A stretch of DNA of 42,985 nucleotides from JAZLEZ01 sp045615505 (GCA_045615505.1 JAZLEZ010000009.1:1-42985); one strand, 5' to 3'; positions 1-7,106 are shown, counted from the first letter of the stretch. Program-made: numbers and translations. Notes: a model not told the origin generated them from the sequence alone.

Positions 1-2
1 TC

Positions 3-74
3 AAAAAACAGGTTGAAAAAGACCTGGATGATGTTCTTTCTTTAGCTAAGCCTTGGATTCAGTCTGAATCATAA
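3..74 (+). CDS. C-terminal fragment of an unidentified protein
   Basis: An open frame enters from the left edge and ends at the TAA at 72-74. The visible tail is 23 residues (begins KKQVEKDLDDV, ends PWIQSES). It is charged and looks like a normal protein C-terminus, but it is too short to assign a family. It lies convergent to trpB, whose stop is at 147-149. The 72 bases between the two stops contain no clear terminator that I can see. I cannot name the product, and I rate it as real mainly because the frame is open from the edge and the composition is protein-like. Confidence 0.5.
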   Translation, partial: KKQVEKDLDDVLSLAKPWIQSES

Positions 75-146
75 TCATGGTTAGATTTTCTATCTTGATT
101 CACAGACTGTTTCGGTTAGATTTTATCGTGATACAACACGCGGCGG

Positions 147-1403
147 TCAGCCGATTGAATTCATAAAGTTGTGATATTCTGTTTGAGGAGAATCATTTCT
201 TTCATAATCAGAAAGAGGGTAGTTCTGCATGACAAAATCAATATCCTTGTCACCGCGACCGGAAAGGTTTACAAGAATCTTCTTTCCTTTACCTTCCATT
301 TCAGCAAGTTTGACTGCATAGGAAACTGCGTGACTTGATTCAAGGGCAGGGATGATTCCTTCCATTCTGGACAGAACATAAAAACTCTCAACGGCTTCTC
401 TGTCAGTTGCTGTAACATACTTTACTCTCTCAATATCCTTAAGATAAGAATGCTGAGGTCCTACTCCGGGATAATCAAGACCGGAAGCAATTGAATAAAC
501 CGGAAGTACTTTTCCTTCTTTATCCTGCAGAACATAAGTTTTGGTCCCATGCAGTATTCCGATTCTTCCCTTGGTGAGTGTTGCGGCATGTCTATTTGTA
601 TCCAGACCTTTTCCCGCAGGTTCTACTCCGAAAAGATTGACAGCTTTGTCATCAAGGAATGCAGTAAAAATTCCCATGGCGTTACTGCCGCCACCAACAC
701 AGGCAACAATGTCATCAGGCAGAGTTCCGGTCATATCCAAAAACTGTTTCTTTGCTTCATATCCGATTACAGACTGAAAATCTCTGACCATTCTCGGAAA
801 TGGAGCAGGTCCCACAACAGTACCTATGCAGTAAATTGTATTCTTGGTATCTTTGACATAAGATTCAAATGCCGCGTCAACTGCATCTTTCAATGTCTGA
901 GTTCCACGAGTAACTGATACTACATGTGCACCCAGCACTTTCATTCTGCTGACATTGGGAGCTTCTTTCATTACATCAATTGAACCCATGTAAATATCAC
1001 ATTCAAGACCCATAAGAGCCGCAGCCGTAGCCAATGCTACTCCGTGTTGTCCGGCACCTGTTTCTGCAATGACTTTCTTTTTTCCCATTTTTTTTGCAAG
1101 TAGTACTTCGCCCAAACAGTGGTTGATTTTATGAGAGCCCGTATGATTTATATCTTCCCGTTTCAAGTAGATATCTGCTCCGCCGACTGCTTCCGACAAT
1201 CTTTTTGCATAATAGACCGGACTTGGACGACCGGTGAAATGTTCTCTGAGCTCTGACAGTTCTTTTATAAAAGACGGGTCTTTGTTGAAATAATCGTAAG
1301 CTTCTTCAACTTCATCAAGAGCTTTTTTCAAATCGGCATCAACATAACTGCCGCCGTACTGTCCGAATGTATTGCTTCTGTTTGTTTTAAATTCGTTTGT
1401 CAT
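147..1403 (-). CDS. trpB: Tryptophan synthase beta chain
   Basis: This PLP enzyme condenses indole with L-serine to make L-tryptophan. The protein has 418 residues, close to the usual ~400. The PLP lysine is K92 in GSHKIN, the catalytic glutamate is E114 in AETGAGQHG, and the phosphate-binding loop GGGSNA and the C-terminal SGRGDKD motif are present. I chose the ATG at 1403 over an upstream in-frame start because homology to TrpB begins at NTFGQYGGSY, just after it. A promoter, TTGACA-17-TAACAT, ends 7 bases before this ATG, so the upstream start would lie outside the transcript. There is no trpA or other trp gene beside it. An isolated trpB suggests salvage of indole from outside the cell or from neighbours; that is inference, and trpA could be elsewhere in the genome. 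Confidence 0.95.
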   Translation of the reverse strand: MTNEFKTNRSNTFGQYGGSYVDADLKKALDEVEEAYDYFNKDPSFIKELSELREHFTGRPSPVYYAKRLSEAVGGADIYLKREDINHTGSHKINHCLGEVLLAKKMGKKKVIAETGAGQHGVALATAAALMGLECDIYMGSIDVMKEAPNVSRMKVLGAHVVSVTRGTQTLKDAVDAAFESYVKDTKNTIYCIGTVVGPAPFPRMVRDFQSVIGYEAKKQFLDMTGTLPDDIVACVGGGSNAMGIFTAFLDDKAVNLFGVEPAGKGLDTNRHAATLTKGRIGILHGTKTYVLQDKEGKVLPVYSIASGLDYPGVGPQHSYLKDIERVKYVTATDREAVESFYVLSRMEGIIPALESSHAVSYAVKLAEMEGKGKKILVNLSGRGDKDIDFVMQNYPLSDYERNDSPQTEYHNFMNSIG

Positions 1404-1410
1404 AATGCCG

Positions 1411-1439
1411 ATGTTACTATTAATAGAAACATTTGTCAA
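1411..1439 (-). promoter_or_regulatory. trpB promoter, predicted leaderless
   Basis: On the minus strand TTGACA (1434-1439) and TAACAT (1411-1416) are separated by 17 bases. Only 7 bases lie between the -10 and the ATG at 1403, so transcription should start at or within a base or two of the start codon. There is no room for a Shine-Dalgarno. Confidence 0.75.
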
Positions 1440-1504
1440 TATTTGGGAATGTGGAATATACAAAGCCCTGAAAATGCGGGCAAGTTGCCGGAAGTTCCCA
1501 AGTG

Positions 1505-2320
1505 TTACAGTTTAAAGGACAGCCCGGTTGAAAGAGCAAAAAGGTTGTTCGGCATAATCTGTTTCATCATTTGAAAGGCATCGTTTCCCGTGCAATGACC
1601 CGTGTAAAACAGAGTTTTCATTGATGACAATTCCTCAGCTGTATTTTTTATCAGTTTTATGTCTGTTTCCGAGTACGGTTGGTAGTTATTAACCAAGTGG
1701 AATCCGCTGATTACGGCATAGGGGTCTTCATTGAAAGCAGATCTGAATGTATCGATGATATTGATTATACCGTTGTGTGCACATCCTGAGAAAAGAATGA
1801 ATCCTTTTTCTGCTTTAACGGCCAGACATTGTTCATGAATATAATCATCCTGAAGCGCAATGCCGTTTCTGACTACTTTCAGTTTCAGATTGCTGTGAGG
1901 ATAAAAGCGTCTTCCTGTAATATCGGAAAAAAGGTACAGCTCTTCATCTATTTTGAGATTGTGGGATACGGTTACAATTCTTTGAGGCTGTATCGGACTT
2001 CTGTCAATTCCGATGTTTTTTCCAAGTCCGTTCAGATGTTCTTCAAATGCAGAATCCTTGATGTAAATCAATGCCTGTGAATTGATTTTTGCAAACTCGG
2101 TCAATCCGCCGCCGTGATCATAATGGCCGTGGCTTAATACTGCAACATCCGCAGTTTTAAGGTCTATTCCCAGCGTCTTTGCATTTTTTGCGAATTTATC
2201 CGTTGCACCTGCATCAAACAGTACTTTATGACTTTCTGTTTCTACAAACAGACTAAGCCCATGTTCACATACAAGATTATCGTTAAGTTTACTGTCTTCA
2301 ATCAGAACCGTTATCGTCAT
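1505..2320 (-). CDS. MBL-fold metallo-hydrolase (MJ0296-like subfamily)
   Basis: This is a metallo-beta-lactamase superfamily protein of 271 residues. The metal-binding motif HGHYDH is at residues 64-69, after the strand and turn LFDAGA. Further candidate ligands are in SGCAHNG and in FYTGHCTG. The order matches the cytosolic subfamily often annotated as a dihydropteridinyl-ribofuranosyl-aminobenzene phosphate synthase-like hydrolase; that name comes from archaeal relatives and the true substrate here is unknown. I chose the ATG at 2320 because TATAAT (2327-2332 on the minus strand) ends 6 bases upstream, which would exclude the TTG at 2338 from the transcript. It lies downstream of the divergent CPBP gene and shares its upstream region. 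There is no signal peptide. Confidence 0.82.
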   Translation of the reverse strand: MTITVLIEDSKLNDNLVCEHGLSLFVETESHKVLFDAGATDKFAKNAKTLGIDLKTADVAVLSHGHYDHGGGLTEFAKINSQALIYIKDSAFEEHLNGLGKNIGIDRSPIQPQRIVTVSHNLKIDEELYLFSDITGRRFYPHSNLKLKVVRNGIALQDDYIHEQCLAVKAEKGFILFSGCAHNGIINIIDTFRSAFNEDPYAVISGFHLVNNYQPYSETDIKLIKNTAEELSSMKTLFYTGHCTGNDAFQMMKQIMPNNLFALSTGLSFKL

Positions 2321-2326
2321 GGGTAA

Positions 2327-2332
2327 ATTATA
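2327..2332 (-). promoter_or_regulatory. -10 element of MBL-fold gene
   Basis: TATAAT on the minus strand is 6 bases before the ATG at 2320. I do not see a good -35 at 17 bases. The spacing predicts a leaderless transcript. Confidence 0.5.
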
Positions 2333-2365
2333 AGTCAATTATCGCACATCGGGTTTGATTATTTT

Positions 2366-2394
2366 TTGTCAACTCCAATTTGATTGTGTATAAT
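2366..2394 (+). promoter_or_regulatory. Promoter of CPBP protease gene
   Basis: TTGTCA (2366-2371), 17 bases, then TATAAT (2389-2394). The ATG at 2407 is 12 bases after the -10, so the leader should be only about 5-6 nt, with no Shine-Dalgarno. Confidence 0.72.
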
Positions 2395-2406
2395 AAAATA
2401 CAAGTT

Positions 2407-3102
2407 ATGAGCATATCCAGAAACAGAAACGAAGTAATTAAAGAAGCAGTGTTGTTTGTTCTCGAATCAATGTTGTTTACATTCAGTGTTTTCGGCTCCC
2501 GCGTGATAGAAAACTGTTTGGGAATAAACAAGGTTGTGGAAGTGTCGGTTCAGTGTTGTATTATAGCCTTCTATATCATCAGGATGTGGGGTAGTGAGGA
2601 ACTGAAAGAAAGACCTTTTGACAGTAAAGCTTTTGCAGCGGCACTGATTCCGGTTTTTCTTATCGTTGCTTTGAACGGGTTTAGGATTCAAAAAGGTTTT
2701 TCCCTGACTACGGTTCTGTTATGTCTGATTACTGCAGCCTGTGAAGAATTGCACTTCAGAGTAAACGGATGCCATCTGTTCAGGGAAGACGGTTTCTTGG
2801 GATATGCCGATTGTATCATTCTTGTCCTTGTCTATTCTGTCTGCCATATTATTTCCTTTATTGCGGAAGGAGTACTTCTTACGTGGATGTCTGTTTTGGA
2901 AAGTGTGGCCGACGGAGTACTTCTGTTAGGTTTTTATCTGAAAACCGGAAACACAAAGTCTGTTGTTTTACTTCATTTGCTGTTGTTGATTGTGGAAGAA
3001 TCTGTTTTCAAGGTTGATATTCCTACATCTGAACTGGTAAATGTTGTTGTTTCAACAGTTATAGGAGTCTGTTTTTTCCGAAAGTCGGTTGTGGCAAAAT
3101 GA
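2407..3102 (+). CDS. CPBP-family intramembrane protease-like protein
   Basis: This is a multi-pass membrane protein of 231 residues, with several hydrophobic stretches between residues 11 and 230. The defining CPBP/Abi motif EExxxR is at residues 113-118 (EELHFR). A later YSVCH fits the [FY]xxxH second motif, and VLLHLLLL supplies a possible third histidine. CPBP proteins are predicted glutamic-type membrane endopeptidases (the eukaryotic relative is Rce1), and in bacteria they are linked to bacteriocin immunity or membrane-protein processing. I chose the ATG at 2407 because a strong promoter overlaps the more upstream TTG start at 2380. No bacteriocin gene is adjacent, so the substrate is unknown. 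It converges on the HEPN gene, with 41 bases between the stops. Confidence 0.72.
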   Translation: MSISRNRNEVIKEAVLFVLESMLFTFSVFGSRVIENCLGINKVVEVSVQCCIIAFYIIRMWGSEELKERPFDSKAFAAALIPVFLIVALNGFRIQKGFSLTTVLLCLITAACEELHFRVNGCHLFREDGFLGYADCIILVLVYSVCHIISFIAEGVLLTWMSVLESVADGVLLLGFYLKTGNTKSVVLLHLLLLIVEESVFKVDIPTSELVNVVVSTVIGVCFFRKSVVAK

Positions 3103-3143
3103 CAATAGAAAACAGTCTGGTAAGAGTAATCAGGTGTCTGATG

Positions 3144-3566
3144 TTATAACTCCCGCTTTTCAATTATTGAATCGACACATTGTTTGCATTTTTCAATAGC
3201 ATTTATGCAGATTTTGTAGTCTTCCTCGTTCAGTGTAAGAGAATCATCTCCCGGATATTTTGTTGAAAAATAAAAGCCGTTTACTTCTTTTAATGCTGAT
3301 GCAGTTTCCGAATCAATGGGCATGGTTGATTTGCTGTTCCAGTAGTTTACAAGTCTGTTCAGATTGTGGGTAGAAAGGATTTCTGTCAGTTCAAAGCGGT
3401 TTTTGTTTGTTACGGGGATATACTGATTTATCAGATGTTTGATAAAGCGTTCGCAGGTGTTTTGAGTCATGGCTCCGAGGGAATTTGCCGTAATTCCGGC
3501 TTCCAATGTAGCTTTGATGAATTTGTAATCATCGTTTGCAAAATCGTAGTAAGTTCTTAATTCCAT
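3144..3566 (-). CDS. HEPN-domain protein, partner of MNT nucleotidyltransferase
   Basis: A 140-residue, mostly helical protein. The segment FYFSTKYPGDD (about residues 98-108) is characteristic of HEPN proteins, which pair with small nucleotidyltransferases. Its start overlaps the end of the upstream HTH-MNT gene by 10 bases, as expected for a translationally coupled HEPN-MNT pair. In toxin-type HEPN proteins an RX4-6H motif forms the RNase site. I do not find it: the nearest is RFIKH at residues 40-44, with a spacing of three. It may therefore be a non-RNase HEPN, or have a diverged active site. Its role as toxin is known for the family but not shown by this sequence. Confidence 0.78.
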   Translation of the reverse strand: MELRTYYDFANDDYKFIKATLEAGITANSLGAMTQNTCERFIKHLINQYIPVTNKNRFELTEILSTHNLNRLVNYWNSKSTMPIDSETASALKEVNGFYFSTKYPGDDSLTLNEEDYKICINAIEKCKQCVDSIIEKREL

Positions 3567-4135
3567 ATACTGAATCCTTCTGTCAGAATGTTTTTCTGAA
3601 AGGCCCGGTTTTCATTTTTCCAGAAATCTCCGTATGCAATATGCAGGTCGGTTTCCGGATCTTTATAATTTTCAGTTGATATTCCGCCTTTGATTTTTAC
3701 TATCCATCCTGAGTGTTTGGCTTCATTTTTGATTTTCGGATTGAGTACCAGCAGAAGATCTATGTCACTGCTTTTTTTTGTTTCGTTTCTGGCTGTACTA
3801 CCATATAGAATTACATCATCCACATAGGGAAAAAGCGGTGATTCAGTTATTTTCTGCAATGCATATCGCAGTGCCGATTCTCTTCTTGAATCGAGTTTGA
3901 TTTTTCCGCTGATTATCAGGTTGTCCAATTTGTCTTTAAGTTGACAGTTCGGGTATTCATTCACAATTATTTTTGCCAGTAGATAAATGATATAGGAAGG
4001 ACATATTCTGCTTGACGGTTTTTCCGTACTGCTCTCCCAGTTCTGAATTGTTTTGAGCGGTATTCTGTATTTTTGTCCGAATTCTTTTTGTGAGAGTTTT
4101 GTAATTTGTCTCAGTTCTTTTATGCTTGTGTTCAC
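3557..4135 (-). CDS. HTH-MNT fusion: XRE-type regulator with MNT nucleotidyltransferase domain
   Basis: A 192-residue protein with two parts. Residues 1-60 resemble an XRE-type helix-turn-helix (LSQKEFGQKYRIPLKTIQNWE). Residues 85-175 are a minimal nucleotidyltransferase with GS at 112-113, DxD at D124/D126 and a third acidic residue D163. MNT partners of HEPN proteins act as antitoxins, in studied cases by adding AMP to the HEPN protein. The N-terminal DNA-binding domain suggests that this one also controls its own transcription. The start is GTG at 4133-4135; the promoter is so close upstream that no earlier start is possible. A perfect 15-base palindrome sits in the promoter spacer and is a plausible operator. 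The gene overlaps its HEPN partner downstream. Confidence 0.85.
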   Translation of the reverse strand: MNTSIKELRQITKLSQKEFGQKYRIPLKTIQNWESSTEKPSSRICPSYIIYLLAKIIVNEYPNCQLKDKLDNLIISGKIKLDSRRESALRYALQKITESPLFPYVDDVILYGSTARNETKKSSDIDLLLVLNPKIKNEAKHSGWIVKIKGGISTENYKDPETDLHIAYGDFWKNENRAFQKNILTEGFSIWN

Positions 4136-4141
4136 AATTAG

Positions 4142-4170
4142 AATATACGCTCAATGAGCGTCGTTGTCAA
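4142..4170 (-). promoter_or_regulatory. Promoter with palindromic operator for HTH-MNT/HEPN
   Basis: On the minus strand TTGACA (4165-4170), 17 bases, TATATT (4142-4147). The palindrome ACGCTCAATGAGCGT (4147-4161) has perfect 7-base arms around one central base, fills most of the spacer and touches the -10. The GTG start at 4135 is 6 bases from the -10, so the transcript should be leaderless. A repressor bound here would block polymerase; the HTH of the first gene is the obvious candidate. Confidence 0.78.
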
Positions 4171-4308
4171 TTATTCTTTGCAACGACATTCTTCTGTGCA
4201 ACGAATATTGTCCATTTTCCGGATGCTTTGTTTCAGGAAAAGATGCAGGTTGAAACAGGCGCTGCCTGCAAGTTGGTGGTTTTTAACTCTTTGTAAGGAG
4301 TTAGCATC

Positions 4309-4337
4309 TGAGACCGGGAAGATTTGAACTTCTGACC
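4309..4337 (-). repeat. Short copy of tRNA-Arg 3' end (att-like remnant)
   Basis: These 29 bases match the 3' end of the intact tRNA-Arg (7022-7050) with one difference in the T-loop region at 4325 (T for C). The match ends abruptly at 4338. It marks the far edge of the accessory segment that carries the ATPase gene. Confidence 0.75.
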
Positions 4338-4510
4338 TCGTAACTTAAACTTTATTGTAAAAGACAGTTTATTGATTCCAATTTTGCAAAATTTTCAATT
4401 TTGGTATTGATAACATTGCGTTGGAATACGGAATAAAACATATAAACATTATTGATCATATGAAAAATGGTTTAGTTTTTTGAAAAAGCAATTCAAATTT
4501 GCACTAATAC

Positions 4511-4537
4511 CTAAAAGTAGCGACGCTTGTGACACAA
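4511..4537 (+). repeat. 27-bp direct repeat, copy 1
   Basis: The sequence is identical to 4592-4618 and lies 81 bases upstream of it. It starts CTAAAAGTAGCGACGC and ends GTGACACAA. A TTTAG a few bases downstream could pair with its CTAAA start. Confidence 0.85.
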
Positions 4538-4591
4538 CATTTAGAAATGTAAGCCTAGAAACTTGATTTCTTGTGAAAAATGTTAAACTAT

Positions 4592-4625
4592 CTAAAAGTA
4601 GCGACGCTTGTGACACAAGTTTTAG
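4592..4625 (+). repeat. 27-bp direct repeat, copy 2, within a hairpin before the ATPase Shine-Dalgarno
   Basis: Copy 2 of the repeat is 4592-4618. Here it is extended into a hairpin: CTTGTG-A-CACAAG (4607-4619), followed directly by TTTTAG (4620-4625), which pairs with CTAAAA at 4592-4597. It ends 7 bases before the GGAGG at 4633-4637, so it could act on RNA (translation) or as a DNA operator. Confidence 0.75.
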
Positions 4626-4644
4626 GTTTTACGGAGGTGTTGAA

Positions 4645-5922
4645 ATGATTGCAAGAGATGAATATTTGTCAAAAATTCAATCTGCGATGTGGGATGGGAA
4701 CATAAAAGTCATAACTGGATTAAGAAGATCTGGAAAATCCACATTGCTTTTTGAATTGTTTTATGAATATTTGATTTCAACTGGTGTAGATGAGGAGCAT
4801 ATCATCAAGTTGGAACTTGATAAAAGAAAATATTTTGTATTTAGAAATCCTATAGTGCTTTGCGACATGGTTGAGAAAACACTTGAAGGTAAGAGAGATG
4901 AAAAGTACTATCTCTTTATCGATGAAGTTCAGATGGCAAAAAAGGCTATAGTAAAAAACGAATACGGTCAGGATGAAGTTTCAATTTACGATATGTTAAA
5001 TGAGCTAAAAGGGTATAGGAATCTTGATGTATATGTAACCGGCAGTAACTCCAAGATGCTTTCAAGTGATATCGCCACAGAGTTTAGAGGCAGATCGACA
5101 CAAATTCACGTTTATCCACTATCTTTCAAAGAAGTCTATGATTTCTATGGTGGAAGTGAAAAGGATGTCTTAGAACAATATATGCTTTTCGGTGGCATGC
5201 CTGAGCTTACCACTAAGTCAACAGACAGAGAAAAAATGGAGTATCTGAGCAACCTGTTTTCTGAAACATACATCAAGGACTTAAAGGAGCACGGGAAAAT
5301 TCAAAGAGAAGATGTGCTTTCCAATGTACTTGATTACCTTGCATCTTCAATCAGTTCTTTAACAAATCCAACCAATGTTTCAAATGCTATAGGCAGTTCT
5401 TTAAAAGGGAAAATTGACCGAAATCTTGTAAATGACTACATTGAAAAATTGAAGGATGCATTCCTTTTATCAGAAGCGAAGAGATATGATGTGAAAGGAA
5501 AATCTTATTTCACATTTCCAAATAAGTATTATTACAGCGATGTTGGCCTTAGAAATGCAAGATTGAATTACCGCCAGTATGATCCAGGGCATATCATGGA
5601 GAATATCATTTACAACGAACTTATCAGAAGAGGTTATAAGGTTGATGTGGGTGTGGTTTATGACAGACGACAGGGAAGAAATACTCAAAAAGAAATCGAT
5701 TTTGTTGTAAATGATCTAGATAGAAGAATCTATATACAAAGTGCCTACGAAATGAGCAAAGAGGAAAAAGCAACCTCAGAGCTTGATTCGTTTGTATTGA
5801 CAGGAGATTTCTATAAGAAAATTGTTATTAGGGATGATATTCCACATCATTTCTATGATGAAAATGGATTTTTACATTGCAGTCTGCCAGATTTCTTAAT
5901 GAACAGAGTAGAGTTGTTTTAG
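4645..5922 (+). CDS. AAA-type ATPase with DUF4143 C-terminal domain
   Basis: A 425-residue P-loop ATPase. Walker A is GLRRSGKS (residues 25-32), Walker B is YLFIDE (89-94), a sensor-like VTGSNS is at 131-136 and an EFRGRS box at 146-151. The C-terminal half, including a region with EIDFVV (about residue 352), fits the DUF4143 domain, which has a nuclease-like fold in part. The cellular function of this abundant family is unknown. I chose the ATG at 4645 because GGAGG at 4633-4637 is 7 bases upstream; an earlier in-frame GTG would run through the hairpin repeat. The gene sits alone between two tRNA-Arg 3'-end copies and has its own terminator. Its strong Shine-Dalgarno contrasts with the leaderless starts of nearby genes, which supports acquisition by transfer. 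Confidence 0.88.
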   Translation: MIARDEYLSKIQSAMWDGNIKVITGLRRSGKSTLLFELFYEYLISTGVDEEHIIKLELDKRKYFVFRNPIVLCDMVEKTLEGKRDEKYYLFIDEVQMAKKAIVKNEYGQDEVSIYDMLNELKGYRNLDVYVTGSNSKMLSSDIATEFRGRSTQIHVYPLSFKEVYDFYGGSEKDVLEQYMLFGGMPELTTKSTDREKMEYLSNLFSETYIKDLKEHGKIQREDVLSNVLDYLASSISSLTNPTNVSNAIGSSLKGKIDRNLVNDYIEKLKDAFLLSEAKRYDVKGKSYFTFPNKYYYSDVGLRNARLNYRQYDPGHIMENIIYNELIRRGYKVDVGVVYDRRQGRNTQKEIDFVVNDLDRRIYIQSAYEMSKEEKATSELDSFVLTGDFYKKIVIRDDIPHHFYDENGFLHCSLPDFLMNRVELF

Positions 5923-5953
5923 GGTGAAAATTAGGGTCCTTGACCGTAAATGG

Positions 5954-5992
5954 AAAAAGGACTCACATTGATATGAATCCCTTTTTTCTTTT
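5954..5992 (+). terminator. Terminator after the ATPase gene
   Basis: GGACTCA (5959-5965) pairs with TGAATCC (5974-5980) with one C-A mismatch. The A-run before it and the T-rich run after it (5981-5992) complete a Rho-independent terminator. It abuts the tRNA-Arg fragment. Confidence 0.65.
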
Positions 5993-6059
5993 GAGACCGG
6001 GAAGATTCGAACTTCTGACCCTCAGATCCGCAATCTGATGCTCTATCCAGCTGAGCTAC
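5991..6059 (-). repeat. Truncated tRNA-Arg copy (69-nt direct repeat)
   Basis: These 69 bases are identical to 7021-7089. They hold the complete D, anticodon and T arms and the 3' acceptor strand of tRNA-Arg, but the 5' acceptor strand is replaced by unrelated sequence that cannot pair with CGGTCTC. It is therefore a tRNA fragment, not a working gene, and it marks the boundary between the two accessory segments. Confidence 0.9.
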
Positions 6060-6157
6060 CAAAACTGCGAAATAACCTATTCAAATAAAGGTTTTGTGGA
6101 AACCTGTTTTATAAAAAAAGTATTTTTTGTTAACACCTTTGTTAACACCAAAAGTGT

Positions 6158-6418
6158 TTAGAGAACTGCTTCTCTCAGTATGTTGTTTATTCTTGTCTGA
6201 TACCCCTTTCCCTGTTTCTTCAGAGCTTCAAGTACATCAACATCAATCTTTATGCAAATTGACTGCTTCTTAGGAGTAATGTTGTAATACTGAGGATTGA
6301 CCGGTTTGAACATTGCAAGCTGAGCATCTGTAAATTCCGGAATATCATCATCAAAGTTTACATCTAAAGCTGCAATTTCTTTTAATCTTGAATCAGAAAC
6401 TTTTTTTGATCCATTCAT
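6158..6418 (-). CDS. brnA: BrnA-type antitoxin
   Basis: An 86-residue protein with a disordered acidic N-terminal half and a C-terminal ribbon-helix-helix-like segment (SICIKIDVDVLEALKKQGKG, then QTRINNILREAV). This is the pattern of BrnA antitoxins, which bind the BrnT toxin through one part and DNA through the other, and repress their own promoter. The gene starts 26 bases inside the end of brnT, so translation is probably coupled. The toxin-first order is typical of brnTA modules. It lies in the segment between the intact tRNA-Arg and its 69-nt copy. Confidence 0.88.
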   Translation of the reverse strand: MNGSKKVSDSRLKEIAALDVNFDDDIPEFTDAQLAMFKPVNPQYYNITPKKQSICIKIDVDVLEALKKQGKGYQTRINNILREAVL

Positions 6419-6704
6419 TGTACAAATTCTCCAATTTCTTTTCTGCTTTTCTTGCAGAAATAAGTCTTATTCTTCCGTTTCTCTCTGTGTGACTTGTAGC
6501 AATCAGAACTATTCCCCTGATACTTCCAACACAGAAATAACGGTCTTCTTCAAGTGTAGAATGTTCTTTGTCATACATTGTCAGCATATATGGATCATCA
6601 TACACTTCCAATATTTCAGAAAATGAAAATCCGTGTTTACTGCGATTGATAGCATCTTTATCTGAGTCCCATTCAAATTTTCCATCTTCTGTAATAACTG
6701 TCAT
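6393..6704 (-). CDS. brnT: BrnT-type ribonuclease toxin
   Basis: A 103-residue protein of the BrnT family. It shows the typical start FEWDSDKDAINRSKHGFSFSEI, a central DRYFCVGSIRGIVLIATSHTERNGRIRLISARKA and a C-terminal helix. Family members are RelE-fold ribonucleases, and the conserved HT(E)R...RxISAR region holds candidate active-site residues. The ATG at 6704 lies 11 bases after the -10 of a perfect-spacing promoter with no Shine-Dalgarno. The AT-rich palindrome in that promoter is the likely binding site for the BrnA-BrnT complex. Confidence 0.9.
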   Translation of the reverse strand: MTVITEDGKFEWDSDKDAINRSKHGFSFSEILEVYDDPYMLTMYDKEHSTLEEDRYFCVGSIRGIVLIATSHTERNGRIRLISARKAEKKLENLYNEWIKKSF

Positions 6705-6715
6705 ATTATATAGTT

Positions 6716-6744
6716 AATATATATCTGAAAATATATATTGTCAA
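6716..6744 (-). promoter_or_regulatory. brnTA promoter and palindromic operator
   Basis: On the minus strand TTGACA (6739-6744), 17 bases, TATATT (6716-6721). A perfect inverted repeat with 9-base arms (AATATATAT at 6716-6724 and ATATATATT at 6731-6739) and a 6-base gap covers the whole core promoter. This is consistent with autoregulation by BrnA. The expected leader is about 4 nt. Confidence 0.75.
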
Positions 6745-7021
6745 GTATAGCTTTCACCTTGAATTGAAAACTGTTCAGCGTTCATTGACAAAGTGATAGG
6801 ACAACTATTTGGTTCAAGTGTTGTTTAACAGATAATTGTAGATTAAAGCCTACAGATAATTGCACAATCCTTTAGCATGAACATAGAATAAACAGGAAAG
6901 AATTGTACATTCTTTTAGTTTGAATAAAGGAAATGGGATGAAGAACTTCACGATCAAATTTTGTTCTCTATTCCTACAAAAATTCCTACTACAAATTCTT
7001 ATTGTGATAGGAATTATCTGT

Positions 7022-7095
7022 TGAGACCGGGAAGATTCGAACTTCTGACCCTCAGATCCGCAATCTGATGCTCTATCCAGCTGAGCTACGATCTC
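7022..7095 (-). tRNA. tRNA-Arg (anticodon GCG)
   Basis: A complete cloverleaf. The acceptor strands GAGATCG and CGGTCTC pair over 7 positions (one T-G wobble). The D arm is GCTCAGCTGGATAGAGC. The anticodon stem TCAGA/TCTGA holds loop TTGCGGA with anticodon GCG (reads CGC). The T arm is present. The discriminator is A, and CCA is not encoded. Two partial copies of its 3' part lie downstream at 5991-6059 and 4309-4337, so the gene appears to be an insertion site used repeatedly. Confidence 0.92.
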
Positions 7096-7106
7096 ATTGC
7101 GGAATT

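Noticed and set aside
1404..1463. Upstream start for trpB
   Set aside because: It overlaps a strong promoter and has no homology to TrpB; the ATG at 1403 fits.
4297..4308. Terminator hairpin TAACTC/GAGTTA near 4285-4304
   Set aside because: It has no T-run on its 3' side on either strand, so I do not call it a terminator.
4573..4644. N-terminal extension of the DUF4143 ATPase from an upstream GTG
   Set aside because: It would translate the hairpin repeat, and the ATG at 4645 has a well-placed GGAGG.
5992..6065. A second functional tRNA-Arg
   Set aside because: The 5' acceptor strand cannot pair with CGGTCTC; only the 3' part of the tRNA is copied.
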